Source of the DNA: Clostridiales bacterium UBA4080
GTDB taxonomy: Bacteria > Bacillota > Clostridia > Lachnospirales > Vallitaleaceae
DNA: 64,000 nucleotides
Reading direction: 5' to 3'
Assembly (NCBI GenBank): GCA_002381865.1
Contig: DFYO01000076.1
Coordinates: 1 to 64,000 of the forward strand
The notes beneath the pieces were generated by a model. The model saw nothing but the letters and a program-made list of their open reading frames with translations. It did no database searches and was not told where the DNA came from. The translations under genes and the position numbers were made by a program. This document shows, piece by piece, positions 60,917 to 64,000 of the stretch. The first letter of the stretch is position 1; every line of letters starts with the position of its first letter.

Positions 60917-61597
60917 TCAAAAAGCCTCTATTTCAGGTTTTGATAAAGAAGTCAGCTGCTCTTCTCCCCAATATAAATCTTCTCTGTGAATTGTAAAATC
61001 AAAAGGATTATAAGTAACTTCAGCTTCCTGCGTTAATAGCTGAAGAACAACATCTGGCTTGACATTAAATACACTTCCAGTTGCAAGTGTTAATACAACC
61101 TTATCGTCAATTACAGCTGCATTTAAAATGCCAGGCTTAATATCCATTTCTTTGAGCTTTCCTTTTTTTGTCTTTTTGGTAATTATAAGACTATCCTTTT
61201 GAGATAATTTATATATTATTTCTGGTGTAATAATTGATTTGTTCTGAGTGATTATGTATTTTGCTGCTGTTACACTAGCCATTGCCGAGGTTTCTTTATC
61301 GTTTAATTCAACTGCACCTACAATAGATAGTCCTCTGGGGCATGATAAATTGATTTTTTCTATAAGCTCCTCTAAATTACAGCTCTGCATTAGCTTCATA
61401 TCAAGGTATTCACCCTCACCGGTTACTCCCACACTCAAAGGAGCGGCGATTGAAAAAATCTGGTGAGGATTAAAGCCCTCTGAATAAGCAATTGGTATTG
61501 AGCTTTGTCTGAATATCTTTTGAAATGTTCTCATTATATCTAGATGTCCAACAAATCGTATTGAACCTGTTTTTGTGAATTTAAGCCTAACCTTCAT
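60917..61597 (-). CDS. Radical-SAM-linked protein, TIGR03936/DUF2344
   Basis: A 226-residue protein with KTGSIRFVGHLDIMRTFQKIFRQSSIPIAYSEGFNPH at the N-terminus, the hallmark of TIGR03936. It is always linked to a TIGR03960 radical SAM gene, here just upstream with an 11-base overlap. Function unknown; the pair probably modifies RNA or a protein with rng and rplU downstream. Start at the ATG behind GGAGGAGG. Confidence 0.88.
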   Translation of the reverse strand: MKVRLKFTKTGSIRFVGHLDIMRTFQKIFRQSSIPIAYSEGFNPHQIFSIAAPLSVGVTGEGEYLDMKLMQSCNLEELIEKINLSCPRGLSIVGAVELNDKETSAMASVTAAKYIITQNKSIITPEIIYKLSQKDSLIITKKTKKGKLKEMDIKPGILNAAVIDDKVVLTLATGSVFNVKPDVVLQLLTQEAEVTYNPFDFTIHREDLYWGEEQLTSLSKPEIEAF

Positions 61598-63437
61598 AGC
61601 AAATACCTCCTCCAAAAACCATGGCTCCGCAATCTGAGCAGTTTACCCTGCAATTTGGAGTAGTTTTCTCAGCTATAGCATTTTCATATTCTTCATATAA
61701 AAACTGCTTTGTAACACCAATATCTATAAAATCCCAAGGCAGTATTTCGTCTTTTGTTCTTTGTCTGCTTGCATAAAATTCAGGTGTTAATCCCGCTATT
61801 TCAAATGCCTTATCCCAATGCTCCCTTTTAAAATGTTCACTCCAGGCATCAAACTTTGCCCCTTGCTTAAAGGCTTCTAAGATTACAGTTCCAACTCTCC
61901 TGTCACCTCTGGCCATTACCCCTTCCATAACACTAGTATCTGCATCGTGTGAGTTATACTTAACATATTTTCTATTAATAATACTTCTTAAGCTGCTTTG
62001 TTTTTCTTTGAAATTTTCAAAAGTGTCTTGAGCTGCCCATTGAAATGGAGTAAATGGCTTAGGAACAAAAAACGAAGTGCTTGCGACAATATTCAGCTTT
62101 TGTGTTCTCATTTCCTTTGGAAGTTCAAAATATTTTTTGGTTATTTTTTCACATAGAGCAGAAATGCCTTCAACATCCTGCATTGTTTCTGTTGGTAATC
62201 CTAGCATAAAATAAAGTTTAACTCTGTTCCAGCCGCTTTCAAAGGCTTCCTTTGCACCCTTTAATATCTCTTCTTCTGTTAATCCCTTATTAATTACATC
62301 TCTAAGTCTTTGAGTTCCAGCCTCAGGAGCAAAGGTAAGACTGCTTTTTCTTACATCTTGAATTTTTGCCATAAGCTCTAAGGAAGTTGCATCAATCCTC
62401 AAGGATGGAAGTGATAGATTAACATGTTTTTCATCACTTATATTTTCAATAATGCTATCCGAAAGCTCTGATAATGGCAAATAATCACTTGAACTTAATG
62501 AAATCAAGGATATTTCTTCATGCCCCGTAGTGTTAATTAGCTCAATTGCTTGCTGTTTTAGTTTTTCGACAGCTTTTTCTCTCACGGGTCTATATACAAA
62601 GCCTGCCTGACAAAACCTGCAGCCCCTTATACAGCCTCTGAACAATTCTAATACGACTCTGTCATGAACCACCTGCATAAATGGTACAATCGGATTTTCT
62701 GGAAAAGAAGAATTTGTAAGATCTAGTACAACTTGTTTGGTTATAGACTTTTTTGCATTTGGATGGTTTGGTTCAAAGCTTTCAATTGTTCCGTCTTCAC
62801 TATAGCTGACATTATACAGGGAAGGAACATATATTCCATCGAGTTTTGCAACTTGCTGCAAAAATTGTTTTCGATCTAAGCCTTGCTTTTTAAAATCTTT
62901 ATATAAATCTATAAGTTCATTTAATCTAACCTCCCCTTCTCCTATATAGAAAAAATCAATAAAATCCGATAAAGGCTCAGGATTATATGTACATGGACCT
63001 CCTGCACACACTATCGGATGAGTATTATCTCTGTCCTTTGATAATAAGGGAATCTTAGATAACTCTAAAATATTTAATATATTTGTATAACTCATTTCAT
63101 ACTGAATAGTAAAACCCAATATGTCAAAATCATTTACGTTGTCTTGTGATTCGAGAGAAAACAAAGGAATATCTCTTTCGCGCAGCTCTTTTTCCAAGTC
63201 CACCCAAGGCGAAAAAACCCTTTCGCAGTATGTATCTTGTCTTTTATTTAAAAAATCATATAATATGGATAATCCTAAATGGCTCATTCCTATTTCATAT
63301 ATATCCGGAAAGCATAACGCAAATCTTATATCGATACTTTCCTTGCTTTTGTATACACAGTTTATTTCATTGCCTATATATCTGGCGGGTTTGTCAATAC
63401 TTAATAATATCTCATCGCTTAACCTTAATTTGTCCAT
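61587..63437 (-). CDS. Radical SAM protein, TIGR03960 (B12-binding-like N-terminus)
   Basis: 616 residues. The radical SAM motif is CIRGCRFC (near residue 275). The N-terminal domain (about 1-200) is B12-binding-like, and the C-terminus ends in a Cys-rich CRVNCSDCG motif. It is the partner of the TIGR03936 protein. The start is the ATG behind AAGGAGG, 13 codons after a further in-frame ATG. First gene of the minus-strand block and probably promoter-proximal. Confidence 0.88.
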   Translation of the reverse strand: MDKLRLSDEILLSIDKPARYIGNEINCVYKSKESIDIRFALCFPDIYEIGMSHLGLSILYDFLNKRQDTYCERVFSPWVDLEKELRERDIPLFSLESQDNVNDFDILGFTIQYEMSYTNILNILELSKIPLLSKDRDNTHPIVCAGGPCTYNPEPLSDFIDFFYIGEGEVRLNELIDLYKDFKKQGLDRKQFLQQVAKLDGIYVPSLYNVSYSEDGTIESFEPNHPNAKKSITKQVVLDLTNSSFPENPIVPFMQVVHDRVVLELFRGCIRGCRFCQAGFVYRPVREKAVEKLKQQAIELINTTGHEEISLISLSSSDYLPLSELSDSIIENISDEKHVNLSLPSLRIDATSLELMAKIQDVRKSSLTFAPEAGTQRLRDVINKGLTEEEILKGAKEAFESGWNRVKLYFMLGLPTETMQDVEGISALCEKITKKYFELPKEMRTQKLNIVASTSFFVPKPFTPFQWAAQDTFENFKEKQSSLRSIINRKYVKYNSHDADTSVMEGVMARGDRRVGTVILEAFKQGAKFDAWSEHFKREHWDKAFEIAGLTPEFYASRQRTKDEILPWDFIDIGVTKQFLYEEYENAIAEKTTPNCRVNCSDCGAMVFGGGICYEG

Positions 63438-63534
63438 ATAAACCTCCTTGAATCTATCTAATATATAATAATACATTTATATAGATATCACAAGAAGTAA
63501 ATACAAACAAGTGCCTTTATTGCATAGTTTGCTC

Positions 63535-63563
63535 TTGATGAATGTAGTTTTTTGTGATAGGAT
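63535..63563 (+). promoter_or_regulatory. Possible tyrS promoter
   Basis: TTGATG and TAGGAT separated by 17 bases, about 30 bases before the start. There is too little leader for a T-box, which many Firmicute tyrS genes have. Confidence 0.4.
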
Positions 63564-63592
63564 ATTTATTAAAAAGTAACGGAGGAATAATA

Positions 63593-64000
63593 ATGAAATC
63601 AGCATTGGATGTTTTAAAAGAACGCGGCTTCATTGAGCAGTTAACTCATGAAGAAGAAATTATAGATTTGTTTGAAAAGGAAAAAATAACCTTCTATATA
63701 GGCTTTGACCCTACTGCTGACAGTCTTACTGTTGGACATTTTCTAACGGTTATGGCAATGGCACATTTACAGCAGCACGGTCATAGACCCATTGTATTAA
63801 TAGGTGGCGGAACTACTATGGTCGGCGATCCAACCGGCAAATCAGATATGCGTAAAATGATGACAAAAGAAATAATTAATGAAAATGCTTATCGATTCAA
63901 AGCTCAGTTGTCAAAGTTTATAGATTTTTCAGAAGATAAAGCTATTATGGTTAATAATGCAGATTGGCTATTAGATTTGAATTATGTTGATTTTATTAGA
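63593..64000 (+). CDS. tyrS: Tyrosyl-tRNA synthetase, 3' end cut by the window
   Basis: The first 136 codons are present and the rest lies beyond the window. YIGFDPTADSLTVGHF (near residue 39) contains the HIGH-like motif, and GGGTTMVGDPTGKSDMRK is the tyrosine-binding loop. Type I TyrS of the bacterial TyrRS-F kind. ATG behind a GGAGG site. Confidence 0.95.
   Translation, partial: MKSALDVLKERGFIEQLTHEEEIIDLFEKEKITFYIGFDPTADSLTVGHFLTVMAMAHLQQHGHRPIVLIGGGTTMVGDPTGKSDMRKMMTKEIINENAYRFKAQLSKFIDFSEDKAIMVNNADWLLDLNYVDFIR

Noticed and set aside
61248..61466. Plus-strand frames across the minus-strand block
   Set aside because: They lie within genes with clear families, ribosome binding sites and conserved motifs on the minus strand.
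63477..63592. T-box before tyrS
   Set aside because: Only about 115 bases separate the genes, with no T-box signature and no terminator.

Overview
The window reads as a chromosomal segment of a low-GC, anaerobic, rod-shaped member of the Clostridia (Firmicutes). Supporting signs are the six-gene Rnf complex, an [FeFe]-hydrogenase-like sensor cluster with DRTGG proteins, HisZ with short HisG, the Min/Mre/RodA and SepF/DivIVA cell-shape sets, an L27 with the Prp-cleaved N-terminus, Firmicute-type LexA boxes and AGGAGG ribosome binding sites. No tRNA, rRNA, prophage or CRISPR array was seen; the only mobile-DNA hint is one short hairpin resembling an IS end.

Layout: 0-1 kb, a cut pilin-like gene and a PilX/TadE-like gene; 1-6 kb, asnB, an unknown membrane protein, an RluC-type pseudouridine synthase, queG and recU; 6.3-7.5 kb, a secreted SleB-like hydrolase and a small membrane protein; 7.7-14.8 kb, a histidine operon hisZGDCBHF-hisIE that lacks hisA; 14.9-19.8 kb, a very large secreted alpha-2-macroglobulin-like protein; 20.2 kb, a GNAT acetyltransferase; 20.8-23.8 kb, a five-gene hydrogenase-like sensor cluster; 24.0-28.9 kb, rnfCDGEAB; 29.1-38.7 kb, DUF4321, maf, radC, mreC, mreD, PBP2, minC, minD, minE, rodA and mgsA, with no mreB; 38.9-42 kb, an isolated minus-strand P-loop gene, a YtqA-type radical SAM gene and a HlyD-like gene; 42-50.5 kb, yggS, sepF, yggT, ylmH, divIVA, aroB, lspA, rluD, pyrR and pyrB/pyrC homologues; 50.8-52.3 kb, ytxH and a ttcA-like gene; 52.3-54.9 kb, a Xer recombinase with a dif-like site and a divergent SOS pair (yneA-like/lexA); 55.1-63.4 kb on the minus strand, the conserved block from the TIGR03960 radical SAM gene through rng, rplU, prp, rpmA, obgE, yhbY, nadD-yqeK and rsfS; and from 63.6 kb the start of tyrS.

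Functional themes are energy conservation (Rnf, probably under redox control next to the hydrogenase sensor), cell elongation and division-site placement, histidine and pyrimidine synthesis, and ribosome assembly. Almost every gene left of 53.7 kb is on the plus strand and almost every gene from 53.7 to 63.4 kb is on the minus strand. With the dif-like site beside a single Xer recombinase, this suggests the replication terminus lies here.

The most striking observation is that the pyrB and pyrC homologues, though intact and in the classic pyrR-pyrB-pyrC order, have both lost residues normally essential for catalysis. They may be a scaffold pair or a repurposed carbamoyltransferase/amidohydrolase system. 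Other points of interest are a 17-bp palindrome that exactly fills the spacer of the putative rnf promoter, the missing hisA and mreB, and a perfect inverted repeat at the very start of the window.
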